DNA from: Maritimibacter alkaliphilus HTCC2654
Lineage (GTDB): Bacteria; Pseudomonadota; Alphaproteobacteria; Rhodobacterales; Rhodobacteraceae
DNA length: 64,000 nt
Direction: 5' to 3'
Assembly (NCBI RefSeq): GCF_000152805.1
Contig: NZ_CH902578.1
Span: 1,208,992 to 1,272,991 of the forward strand
The notes below the pieces were generated by a model that saw only the letters and a list, made by a program, of their open reading frames with translations, did no database searches and was not told the origin of the DNA. The translations under genes and the position numbers were made by a program. This document shows, piece by piece, positions 16,354 to 24,609 of the stretch (positions are counted from its first letter, which is position 1; each line of letters begins with the position of its first letter).

Positions 16354-19300
16354 CTACTCCAACGTCGAAAAGCCGAGGCCGCTGGGGCCGGCCACCGCCC
16401 GGCCCTTCGCCTCTTCCAGCCCACGCTTGAGCCGTTCGGTCGCATCCGGCACCTTTTCGGTGACCGTGACCTTGTTCTGGCCGGTGCCTTCGGCGGTGAA
16501 CTGTTTCATGAACGCCTTGGGGTCGATGGCGGGATCGATGCGGATTTCGGACAGGCTGGGCGGCGTGATGGTGCCGTCCTTCGCCCGCGACAGCGTGCCC
16601 AGATGCAGCGTCAATTCTGGCCCGATGTTCACCGGGCCGTATTCCGCGATTTTCTCGCGGATCTCGTGGCTCATCAGGCCGTAGGCCGCATAGCCCTCGA
16701 TCGCGGCTTCGAACCCCACGGTTCCGGTGATCGCCAGCTTCGCCTGTGCGGCGACGGACAGGGCCAGCCCGTCCTTGTCGTAATCGGCCAAAAACGGCGT
16801 GGAGGCATCGAGGTTCAGATGCAGTCCCGGCACGACCGCCAGCTTGCCCTTCACCCCCACGGCCCCCTTCGCAAGTTCCGCCCCGATCGACCCTTCGACG
16901 ACGCCTTCGAGGTTCAGAGAGCCCGGCAATGTGATCTTGCCGCTCAAGGCTGCCTTGACTTCCATCTCGGCCTCGAAGGGATAGAGCGATCCCTCGAACG
17001 TCACCTCCTTCAACGCGATGGGGCCTAGCTGGTAGCCGAAGCGCACCGCGCCGCTGATCCCCGCCGTCGCGTTGATGAAGGTAAGGGGTGGCGGCAGGGG
17101 AAACGGCATCTCGACCCCGGCCTCAAACAGCGTGTTCAGCGCCTTGCCATCCTTGGGCCACGCCGGGCTTAGTGGAATGTCGTCCACGCTCACCCCGCCC
17201 TTCAGCTTCACCCGACCGCTGCGCTCCAGTTCGACGCCGAGTTCGGGGCGGAGGTGATCGTTGAGTTGATAGGCGATCAGCCCCGTGCCCGAGATGACGC
17301 CATCCGGGTGCAGCGTCACGGTGATCGTCCCGGTCGCCTTGCCCGCCTTGACCTGGGTCGTGCCGATGCCGCTGAACGCGCCCTCTTCGCCGTCCTTGCG
17401 GCGATAGGTCATTTCCAGCCCGGCATTCACGCCCCGGACCTCGACCCCGGCGTTTCCGGTCAGGACGACCTCGCCCTCGGAATAGGTGCCGTGAAAGGCG
17501 ACCGAATTCACGAGCGGCACGGGGTCGGTGACCGTCGCGCCGCCGGAATAGACCAGCCGTTCGTCCGCGTAGTCCAGTTTCATGTCGACCGACGCGCCGC
17601 CGAGCCCGAAACTCAGACCGCCGGTGGCGAAGACGGCGATGCCGCCATCGCCCTCCCGAAACCCGATCTCGGCATCGACGCGCGCGCCCCTGATCTTCGA
17701 CGATTTGGCCTTGAGCGATCCGGCCCAGCCCGCGCCCGAGGTGTAGCTTACGTTGCCTTCGGCGGCGTCGATCCCCGGAAGCCCCATCGCGGGAACCAGC
17801 GATCCGGTCACGTTGAACGCCCCACCGATCAGGCCCGCCTCCAGCTTGCCGGTCGCGATTGGGTTTTCGGCAGGGCCGATCTCGAACCCGATGGCCCCGC
17901 GCGGCACGAACTCCGGCATCAGGTCCAGTGCCAGCGCCCCCTGGGTGAAGCGAAAGAGCTTGCCGGGCGCCGTCAGCGCGTCCTTCCCAAGAGCGCTGAC
18001 GACCGCCAGTTTCTCGCCACCGTCCTGTGTCGCCGAATATTCCACGGCGATGTCGCCCAGCATCGGCACGGTCGATTTGATCGTTCCTTTAGCCTGTAAT
18101 CCGCCTTTCGCGTCGAGCGGCGCGAAGCTCAGGTATCCCGGCGACAGATAGGGGTAGTAGAACTCGATCTTTTCATTTGCGCCGGGCGTCAGCCTGAGGT
18201 TGCGCATCTCGCCTGCGGCGACACTGTCGGGCACCGGTCCGGTCGCAATCTCGGCGATCAGGTCGACTTCCGGCGTGTCCGCGCCCGACCGTTTCTTGGC
18301 GAGTGAATCCAGATGCCCCGAGACCTTGTCCGATTTGGACCATGCGCCCTCGGCCCCGCGTTCGTAGGACTTGATCCGCACACCGGGGATCAGGCGCTTG
18401 GCGGAATTGTCGATGGGCGTGACGCCGGTTTCGGCCACCCGGATCACCTCGGTCACACCCCCGGCCACCAGAGCCAGAGGGCTGCCCGCGGTCGCGATTT
18501 CGGGCATCGTGCCATTGATCCGGCCCGCCCGCAGCATGTCTTCGATATGGAAACTCGGGTCGTCGGTTCCCGTGGGAACGGTCACATGGCCAAGCCGGAT
18601 CTGGATGTTGCGCACCTCGCTGCCGCGCATATCGGGCGCCCGGATCGCATCCACGACCTCCAAAAGCTTGTTGAACGTATTGCTCCCGGACTCCCGGTTC
18701 TTGGTCGCATCGAGGATCTGAAGGTTCGAGGGAACCGATGTGCCGCCCATCTGCTTCTCGACGATGTGGTCGATGTCGCAGCCGGATTTTCCAAGCCCTT
18801 TGCCGAGGTTCCTGACCGTCTTGTCCACCCCCTTGGCCTTCAGCGCGGTCGCTACCACCGGATCGCTCTCGCCTGCCTTCAGAAACGCGTCGGACAGCGC
18901 CTTTTCCGAGGAGAAGCCGAAGTTGTTCAGCCAGATCTTCTTGTATTTCTCGCTGCCTTCCTTGAAGGCCGAAACACGCTCCGGATCGGTGCCGTTGAAA
19001 AGGGGCGTGAAGACCAGCCGCCCGGCGCCGCCCGCAAGGTCGTGCGCGTCCTTGACCCAAGGCCCGATGCCCTTTTCGAGCGGCAGGGCGAAGCTGTCCA
19101 GTTGCACCACCAGCTCGTCACGGCCATCGCCGAAAGGCACGTCGCGCACCACCTTCATCCCCGGCGGGAGACGCACGGGGGCCTGCGCTGCCGGGCTGTC
19201 CGTGATGGGCGCTGGGGCCTCACCTTCCGGCTGGCGCTGGATCGTGCCGGGGTGCGCGGCGCCGAGCGGGGGCATGGGCCGCCCCGCGGCAAAGGCAGCG

Positions 19301-19734
19301 GCGGCGCCGTCCGCGGCCTGTTCGAGCGCCAGTGTTTCACCATCTGTCGGGGTCGGCCCGCCGCTGGCGAGCGGACGGTTGGCCTGCTGCACCACATGCG
19401 CCACCTCATGCGCGATCAGCGCCGTGCCCCTGCGCGTGTCGGGGCGATACCGTCCGGCCCCGAACACGATGTCCGAGCCGGTCGCAAAGGCATTGGCGCC
19501 CAAGGCCCGCGCCGCATCATGGGCGCGCGCGTCGTCATGGACGCGCACATGCCCGAGATCCCGTCCGAACGCCGCCTCCAGCCGTCCGCGCAGGTCGGCA
19601 CCGATCGTCTGCCCGCCGCCCGCGCGGGCCGGGGCGAATGCGGCCATCGGCGGCGCGGATCGGACCTCGGTGGGAGCCACATGGGGCTTGGCCGGCACGG
19701 GGCGCGCGACCGGGTCCATCCGCCGCCCGCTCAT
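16354..19734 (-). CDS. DUF4157 (eCIS core domain) protein with HNH-like motif; candidate cargo/effector
   Basis: An 1126-residue protein, the largest product of the cluster. Residues of about 55-115 are the DUF4157 eCIS-core domain: LGHVRVHDDARAHDAARALG, TGSDIVFGAGRY, and a zinc-peptidase type HEVAHVVQQ at about residue 108. Residues of about 315-350 contain CDIDHIVEKQMGGTSVP, then SNLQILDATKNRESGS, the Asp-His...Asn...Asn spacing of HNH-type nuclease folds. From about 480 to the end the sequence is Gly-rich alternating beta strands. DUF4157 is strongly linked to eCIS cargo proteins. Cargo status and nuclease activity are inferred. It overlaps the 79-residue gene by four bases. Confidence 0.8.
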   Translation of the reverse strand: MSGRRMDPVARPVPAKPHVAPTEVRSAPPMAAFAPARAGGGQTIGADLRGRLEAAFGRDLGHVRVHDDARAHDAARALGANAFATGSDIVFGAGRYRPDTRRGTALIAHEVAHVVQQANRPLASGGPTPTDGETLALEQAADGAAAAFAAGRPMPPLGAAHPGTIQRQPEGEAPAPITDSPAAQAPVRLPPGMKVVRDVPFGDGRDELVVQLDSFALPLEKGIGPWVKDAHDLAGGAGRLVFTPLFNGTDPERVSAFKEGSEKYKKIWLNNFGFSSEKALSDAFLKAGESDPVVATALKAKGVDKTVRNLGKGLGKSGCDIDHIVEKQMGGTSVPSNLQILDATKNRESGSNTFNKLLEVVDAIRAPDMRGSEVRNIQIRLGHVTVPTGTDDPSFHIEDMLRAGRINGTMPEIATAGSPLALVAGGVTEVIRVAETGVTPIDNSAKRLIPGVRIKSYERGAEGAWSKSDKVSGHLDSLAKKRSGADTPEVDLIAEIATGPVPDSVAAGEMRNLRLTPGANEKIEFYYPYLSPGYLSFAPLDAKGGLQAKGTIKSTVPMLGDIAVEYSATQDGGEKLAVVSALGKDALTAPGKLFRFTQGALALDLMPEFVPRGAIGFEIGPAENPIATGKLEAGLIGGAFNVTGSLVPAMGLPGIDAAEGNVSYTSGAGWAGSLKAKSSKIRGARVDAEIGFREGDGGIAVFATGGLSFGLGGASVDMKLDYADERLVYSGGATVTDPVPLVNSVAFHGTYSEGEVVLTGNAGVEVRGVNAGLEMTYRRKDGEEGAFSGIGTTQVKAGKATGTITVTLHPDGVISGTGLIAYQLNDHLRPELGVELERSGRVKLKGGVSVDDIPLSPAWPKDGKALNTLFEAGVEMPFPLPPPLTFINATAGISGAVRFGYQLGPIALKEVTFEGSLYPFEAEMEVKAALSGKITLPGSLNLEGVVEGSIGAELAKGAVGVKGKLAVVPGLHLNLDASTPFLADYDKDGLALSVAAQAKLAITGTVGFEAAIEGYAAYGLMSHEIREKIAEYGPVNIGPELTLHLGTLSRAKDGTITPPSLSEIRIDPAIDPKAFMKQFTAEGTGQNKVTVTEKVPDATERLKRGLEEAKGRAVAGPSGLGFSTLE

Positions 19735-19970
19735 GTCTCGCCCTCCGGCAGGGTCAGGCCCGCGCGCGACAGGGCCGAACGCACCGCGCCCGCCACCGCA
19801 GCGACCGCCGGGTCACGAGGCAGGCCCGCCGCCGTCGCCTGCAAGAGCGCCGGAGCAAGATCGCGCGCCAGACACCCGGCGATGCGGTCGGCCTCGCGCC
19901 GCGTCACGATGCCCGATGCGCCGTGGACGGTCAGTCGCCCGATGCGGATGGTGAGGGGGGCGTCGCTCAT
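19731..19970 (-). CDS. Small conserved-looking eCIS protein of unknown function
   Basis: A 79-residue protein between the ATPase and the DUF4157 protein, overlapping both neighbours by four bases, which supports it as a real, translationally coupled gene. It starts MSDAPLTIRIGRLTVHG and continues as two amphipathic helices (READRIAGCLARDLAPALLQ; VAAVAGAVRSALSRAGL). No family is recognised. The IRIGRLTVHG element resembles the VEIGQIDIRL element near the end of the 270-residue disordered protein of the same operon. It might be a cargo adaptor or chaperone because it directly precedes the candidate cargo, but this is a guess from position. Confidence 0.65.
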   Translation of the reverse strand: MSDAPLTIRIGRLTVHGASGIVTRREADRIAGCLARDLAPALLQATAAGLPRDPAVAAVAGAVRSALSRAGLTLPEGET

Positions 19971-21850
19971 TGCACGATATCCCCCCAGCGGATGACCGGG
20001 GCGGGCTTGCCCTCTTTCGCCAGTTCCGCCGCCAGTTCCGCTTCGATCATGGTTTCGGTGATCGCCGCGCCCTGATCCGCCGCCGCGAAGGCCGATTTGA
20101 GCGCGACATTGCGAATGGCCCCGCCCGAAAGCGGCAGGTCGGCGAGCGCATGAAGGTTGATCCGGGCGGTCGGCGCGGCCGGGGGAAACGCCTTTTGCCA
20201 CAGCGTCAGCCGTTCGGTGGCCGACGGCAGCGGGAAATCCAACGCGAACCTGAAACGGCGACGAAACGCGGGGTCGATGGACTCGCGCATGTTCGTCGTG
20301 ACCACGGTGAAGCCCTGAAACGCCTCGATCCGGGCCAGAAGGTCGCCCGTCTCGGCGTTCACGTGCCGGTCCGTGGCCGACCCCACCTGCCCGCGTGCGC
20401 CCCAGACGGAATCGCCCTCGTCCCAGACCATGACCGCGCCGCTCCGTTCGGCTTCGGCAAATGCGGCGGCAATGTTCTTGGAGGTCTCGCCGATGTATTT
20501 CGAGATGATCTGGCTCAGGTCGATCACCATCAGCCTGAGGTCGAGCGCGCTGGCCAGAACCTCGGCGGCCATCGTCTTGCCGGTGCCCGACAGGCCCGAG
20601 AACAGAACCGCGACACCCCGGCCGCGCCCCCCCATGCTGCGCCCGAAACCCCAATCGTCAAACACGTCGGTCGCATGGCGCACATGGGCGGTGATCCGGC
20701 GCATCTCGCCCTCGATCTGGCGGGGGAGCACGATGTCGTCCCAAGTAAAGACCGGCTCGCGCAGCGATGTGCCCGGAAGGGGCCGCACCTGATGCGCCCG
20801 CGCCGAATGGTGCCAGAGCCGTGCCGCTGCGCCGTCGTCACCTTGGGCCGCGTCGATCTCGCCCGCCGCGCGCGCGACCACGGTGCGTATGTCGGCATCG
20901 CCCAGCGCGAAATGCCCGGCCACGCGGGCCAGGGCGCGCGATCCCACCCGGTCGGCCCGCTCTGGCCCGAGGGCGGCGGCCCAGACCATCGCGTCTGCCC
21001 GGCGCGGCGCGCTGTCGGGCAGAACCATCACCGCACGGGTGAACCCATCGGCATGAACCGGCCCGGTGACGACCACCTGCCCCGCGATCCGGTCGCAAAA
21101 GGCTTGCAGCCCGGCGCGCGCGCCTTCGCCCGCCTGCACGATCAACGCCCGACGGTCGAGCGCGGCCTCGCGGCTCCAAACCCGCGCAAGCCGATCCCGT
21201 GCGCCGGGATCGTCGGGGATGTCGGATGCCGACAGGGCCCAGGGGTCGAGACCCAGCCCGGAAAGCCCATCGGCCACCCGCCCGGTCTCGATCACTCCGG
21301 CGAGCACCACGGGCGGCATCCCATCCGGCCCGCGCCGCAACAGACACGACCGCAAGCCAGCCAATGCGCCCCCAGACCGGCCTGCGCCGACCGGAGACAT
21401 CCGTGCCGCGATGAGCGTGTCGCGCACAGGCGCGCCGATCAGCCGGTCGAGCACAGGGTCAGCCAGCGTCAGCCGCGCCGCCGCGCGCGCCCCCTCGCTC
21501 AACTCGACGATCTCGAACCGGCGCAGCGCGTGGCTGGCAGAAAGCGCCTCGGGCGCGAGATCCCCGATCAACGCGCCGGCCAGCCAGACCGGGCAACCGC
21601 TCAACCCGCCTGCGGCCTCAGCCACCTCGCGCGCGACCGGGGCCGATGTCGCGCAGGCCAGAAGGACGGCGACGAGCTCCAGTTCGCCCGGCGCAAGATC
21701 GAAGGTCTCGGCAAGATCGGCCAGCGCCGCCCCCTCTCCCGCCTCCAATGCCGCATGGAGCGGCGCGAAACCGGGAAGCGCTTCGCCCTTGGTCGATGCG
21801 GCCAGCGCGTCGGCAGTCAGCCGCCCGGCGAGAGGCACGAGGGCGCTCAT
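19967..21850 (-). CDS. AAA+ ATPase of the eCIS (Afp15/Pvc15-like)
   Basis: A 627-residue protein. The C-terminal third is a AAA+ module: Walker A GLSGTGKTMAAE near residue 420, Walker B AVMVWDEGDSVWG, a sensor-like VVTTNMRESID, and the arginine-rich DPAFRRRFRF. Walker B reads DEGD rather than the usual DEAD. The N-terminal 380 residues are helical and Ala-rich, as in other eCIS ATPases. Afp15-type ATPases are needed for assembly or cargo loading. The ATG at 21850 is in 4-base overlap with the DUF4255 gene; an ATG four codons upstream is possible but lies inside that gene. Confidence 0.92.
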   Translation of the reverse strand: MSALVPLAGRLTADALAASTKGEALPGFAPLHAALEAGEGAALADLAETFDLAPGELELVAVLLACATSAPVAREVAEAAGGLSGCPVWLAGALIGDLAPEALSASHALRRFEIVELSEGARAAARLTLADPVLDRLIGAPVRDTLIAARMSPVGAGRSGGALAGLRSCLLRRGPDGMPPVVLAGVIETGRVADGLSGLGLDPWALSASDIPDDPGARDRLARVWSREAALDRRALIVQAGEGARAGLQAFCDRIAGQVVVTGPVHADGFTRAVMVLPDSAPRRADAMVWAAALGPERADRVGSRALARVAGHFALGDADIRTVVARAAGEIDAAQGDDGAAARLWHHSARAHQVRPLPGTSLREPVFTWDDIVLPRQIEGEMRRITAHVRHATDVFDDWGFGRSMGGRGRGVAVLFSGLSGTGKTMAAEVLASALDLRLMVIDLSQIISKYIGETSKNIAAAFAEAERSGAVMVWDEGDSVWGARGQVGSATDRHVNAETGDLLARIEAFQGFTVVTTNMRESIDPAFRRRFRFALDFPLPSATERLTLWQKAFPPAAPTARINLHALADLPLSGGAIRNVALKSAFAAADQGAAITETMIEAELAAELAKEGKPAPVIRWGDIVQ

Positions 21851-22548
21851 TGTTTGCCCCACTGTGCCGCCCGAACCGGGTCCGGCACCACTGCGATATT
21901 CACCTCGTCCACGGTGTTGGGGTCGGGAAAGGCCTCATCCGGCACGAGGAAGACCGCCTGAACCCTGTAGAAGGCGGACGGTCGAAGCGGGGACTGAAGC
22001 GCAGACCAGAGCTTGGTGGCTTGATCCACGTCCACCGGCTCCTGCGAGATCGAGATTTCCTCGGGCTGGCTTTCGGCCGTGTCGAGCGGCTCGGCGTAAA
22101 GGCCATCCATGAAGCTGCCGGACTCCGAGGCCGCAACGCCATGAAGGACCGAGGCGATCAGAGGGCGCGACAAAATCCCGACGTTGTGAAGCGCGAACAT
22201 GCCGGTGCCGAGCAGCACCTCACGCTCCAGCCCCGATCCTGTGGCCGCCAGCATGTAGTGGAGGTCGAGGACAAGTGGCGAAGGGGCGCGCCGTGCCCCC
22301 TGCGAGGTCACATGGGGTTCGAACTGGTTGCGGTAGGCGGTATTCGGTCCGGCCTGATATAGGTAGAGGATCAGCCCCGCCGCTTCGGCGGGCGTCGTGC
22401 CGTTCACCGCATTGGTGGCCGCCGGGCGGGGCGGCGGCGCGATCGTGACCGGCGGCGGCGTATGGCTGCCATAGGTCGTTTTCAACCGCGCTTCGATCAG
22501 CCCCTTCAAGACGAAGGTCGTGGCGGGGACGGCGAAAGGCACGCTCAT
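21847..22548 (-). CDS. DUF4255 sheath/tube terminator (Afp16/Pvc16-like)
   Basis: A 233-residue protein of the DUF4255 type. It has an N-terminal helix (VLKGLIEARLKTTYG), a middle LILYLYQAGPNTAYRNQ, then LVLDLHYMLAATGSG, and LHGVAASESG-type sequence, all usual in the cap proteins that end tube and sheath polymerisation. The C-terminal tail (PSAFYRVQAVFLVPD) is also typical. It overlaps the disordered-protein gene at its start and the ATPase gene at its end, each by four bases. Confidence 0.9.
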   Translation of the reverse strand: MSVPFAVPATTFVLKGLIEARLKTTYGSHTPPPVTIAPPPRPAATNAVNGTTPAEAAGLILYLYQAGPNTAYRNQFEPHVTSQGARRAPSPLVLDLHYMLAATGSGLEREVLLGTGMFALHNVGILSRPLIASVLHGVAASESGSFMDGLYAEPLDTAESQPEEISISQEPVDVDQATKLWSALQSPLRPSAFYRVQAVFLVPDEAFPDPNTVDEVNIAVVPDPVRAAQWGKQ

Positions 22549-23357
22549 CGCCGCCCCCGAGTCTCGAGGTAATCGTCGAGCGCGACGGGGGAATGCGTCG
22601 TCGGGCGCGGGGTCCGCGCGGGTCCGGGTTTCGCGGCGGGATCGGTCAGGCGAATGTCGATCTGTCCGATTTCGACGATGACGGGTTCGGGGGCCGCCTG
22701 CGCCTCGGCCAGCGGCGAAGGGGCTGGGCTGACACCCTCGGCAGCAGGGGGAACGAACAGCGTTCCAAGCTGCTCGAGCAAGGCCGTGAACAGGTCACCC
22801 TCGTCGGTTTCGTGGGTCGGAGTAGGTTCGTCTTGGGCGTGCGGCTCTTCGCGCGGGGGAGCCGAGGCTTCGGTCGGTTTTGCAACGTCCTGCGCGGCGG
22901 GTGCGGATTCGGTCGGGCTTTCCGGTTCCGGTGCTGCTTCGGCCTCTGCCGCAGGCATTGGCGGCGTGGAGGCGGACCAATGTTCATTCTGATCTGGCTT
23001 TGTCGGAACTGACGCCTCCTGCGGCACCACTTCGGTTTCGACGGCCTGCGGGGACACCGGAGCTGCAACCGTCTCCGCTGCCTGAACCGATGGCGCGATC
23101 TCGTCGGTTGGCTCATGCGTAAAGGTCTGCGGCGGGGCTTGGCTTCCAGCCTCCCCGACCGTGTGGGCGGCCGTCGTCTTGAGTGCAGGCGGCGCGGGCG
23201 CGTCCGGGCCGATGTCCTCGTCCGCTTCCTCGGTGAACTGCATCCCGTCGGGGCCACCCCGGTCGATGCCCCCTTCGAACCGGGACGGCACGCGCGGCGC
23301 GGCGTCGCCGGGCCGACCTGTCGCGGCACGGCGCAATGCATTGAAATACCCGCTCAC
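22545..23357 (-). CDS. Disordered Pro/Glu-rich eCIS protein
   Basis: A 270-residue protein starting at a GTG that overlaps the preceding stop (GTGA). The N-terminus SGYFNALRRAATGRP is a short ordered motif. Residues of about 40-195 are low-complexity, rich in Pro, Ala, Glu and Thr and clearly acidic, so probably unstructured. A short ordered C-terminus (VIVEIGQIDIRL, then PVALDDYLETRGRR) follows. Similar proteins with an N-terminal S-x-YF motif, a long linker and a C-terminal IG-R/Q-I element occur next to the sheath and tube genes in eCIS clusters; their role is not settled. It could serve as a length or loading factor. A longer frame upstream lies within the neighbouring gene and was rejected. 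Confidence 0.75.
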   Translation of the reverse strand: MSGYFNALRRAATGRPGDAAPRVPSRFEGGIDRGGPDGMQFTEEADEDIGPDAPAPPALKTTAAHTVGEAGSQAPPQTFTHEPTDEIAPSVQAAETVAAPVSPQAVETEVVPQEASVPTKPDQNEHWSASTPPMPAAEAEAAPEPESPTESAPAAQDVAKPTEASAPPREEPHAQDEPTPTHETDEGDLFTALLEQLGTLFVPPAAEGVSPAPSPLAEAQAAPEPVIVEIGQIDIRLTDPAAKPGPARTPRPTTHSPVALDDYLETRGRR

Positions 23358-24079
23358 CCCAGAACCCTCCGGCCCGGCACCCGCGCCTGCGCCGCACGGG
23401 CCGTCACAATGGCGACATAGGCGCGCCGCCGGTCGGTTGGCAGCGACAGGACTTCGCCCTCGGTCCACCCATAGGCGCGCGCCAGACAATCGACTTCGGT
23501 CAGGAGCGCGCGGTAAAGCCGGTCGATGCCAGCCGCGACGAAGCCCGCCGGTTCGACGCTCGCCTCCGTCTCGGCCCCGCATTCGGGACAGGCCGTGTCG
23601 ATGCGAATGTCCCCCGCCGGATCGTGGGACGCGAAAGCCGCCTCCAGCGCGGGCAGACCCGTTTCGGGAAACGGCGTATCGTCCAGCGCACAGCGCCGGG
23701 TCAGATCCAGCGCATCCCCTGCGGCATCGAGGTCGGCCATGGTCGGCACACGGAACCGATGCACCTGACCGTCGACTGTGACCGCGACGACCGTGTCCGG
23801 GCGCGGCACCGAGGCTGACAAGATCGCGTCCTCGGGAACCGCGAATTCGATCTCGGTCCCGCAGGACAAGCAGGTCAGACGGGCCTCCAGCGCATCGCCC
23901 AGAAGGGCGCGGCCCAGCCGGATCACGCGCTGGTTGCGCGCGCCCAGCGTGTCGGTCCTGAGCGTGTCGCCCGGCACGAACACGGCCATCAACCGCGCCA
24001 AACGCAGATGGGGCGGGGCCGGATCGCCGATGCGCCAGGCGTCCAGAACATCGGCCGCAGTCAGATCACGTCGGGTCAT
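23354..24079 (-). CDS. Zinc-ribbon gp26-like baseplate assembly protein
   Basis: A 241-residue protein. Two Cys-x-x-Cys pairs (CLSCG near residue 70 and CPECG near residue 165) are likely to bind one zinc between them. The C-terminus has LLTEVDCLARAYGWTEGEVL followed by LSLPTDRRRAYV, the pattern of T4 gp26/baseplate-hub assembly chaperone-like proteins found in eCIS clusters, where a helix pair precedes an Arg-rich end. It overlaps the inner-tube gene and the disordered-protein gene by four bases each. Probable assembly factor or minor baseplate part; precise role unknown. Confidence 0.75.
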   Translation of the reverse strand: MTRRDLTAADVLDAWRIGDPAPPHLRLARLMAVFVPGDTLRTDTLGARNQRVIRLGRALLGDALEARLTCLSCGTEIEFAVPEDAILSASVPRPDTVVAVTVDGQVHRFRVPTMADLDAAGDALDLTRRCALDDTPFPETGLPALEAAFASHDPAGDIRIDTACPECGAETEASVEPAGFVAAGIDRLYRALLTEVDCLARAYGWTEGEVLSLPTDRRRAYVAIVTARAAQARVPGRRVLG

Positions 24080-24597
24080 GGCGTTGCGAAGGTCGGCTCC
24101 TTCGGCTCGACCACCGCGCGGTCACGCGCCCACCCTTCATGCTCCAGCTTGATTTTCGCGATGGCCACCGCGTTCGCATTCGCGTCCAGGTCCGGCAACG
24201 CCTCGTATTCCGAAACCCAGGCCCGGAACACGTTGTAGGTCATGACGACCTGCCCCGCCTCGTTCATCAGTTCGATGATGATGTCCTTTCGGAAATCATC
24301 CAGCGACACCTCGCCCCCCGGCTTGGTGCCATAAGCCCAGACCTTGTTCGCCCAGGCTTCGAACCGGCGGTCATGGGTGACCCCCTGTTCCAGCGTGATC
24401 GGCTCATACTCCGTGCGTCCGGGCGCCTTGAACGAGGTCGATGGATCGCCGCCGGAGCGGTGCTTGATGACCTCGGTCGACCGCTTCAGGGTCGAAACCT
24501 TGGACACCCCGGCGACGTAGTCGCCATCCCATTTCACGCGGAACTTGAAGTTCTTGTAGGGGTCGAGACGCCGCGCGTTTACCGAAAATTGTGCCAT
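24076..24597 (-). CDS. Inner tube protein (gp19/Hcp-like)
   Basis: A 173-residue protein of the phage tail tube gp19-type family: LDPYKNFKFRVKWDGDYVAGVSK at the start (seen at residues 11-33), STEVIKHRSGGD, TLEQGVTHDRRFEAWANKV and the ending KIKLEHEGW. This fold builds hexameric rings of the inner tube. The start has AGGAGC about eight bases upstream and lies 12 bases after the sheath stop. Many eCIS loci have two or three tube paralogues, but I see only this one. Confidence 0.94.
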   Translation of the reverse strand: MAQFSVNARRLDPYKNFKFRVKWDGDYVAGVSKVSTLKRSTEVIKHRSGGDPSTSFKAPGRTEYEPITLEQGVTHDRRFEAWANKVWAYGTKPGGEVSLDDFRKDIIIELMNEAGQVVMTYNVFRAWVSEYEALPDLDANANAVAIAKIKLEHEGWARDRAVVEPKEPTFATP

Positions 24598-24609
24598 GCC
24601 GTCCGCTCC

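Noticed and set aside
18313-21961. Plus-strand frames of 560 and 663 codons opposite the DUF4157 protein and the ATPase
   Set aside because: Composition typical of antisense shadow; no start signals and no recognisable domain.
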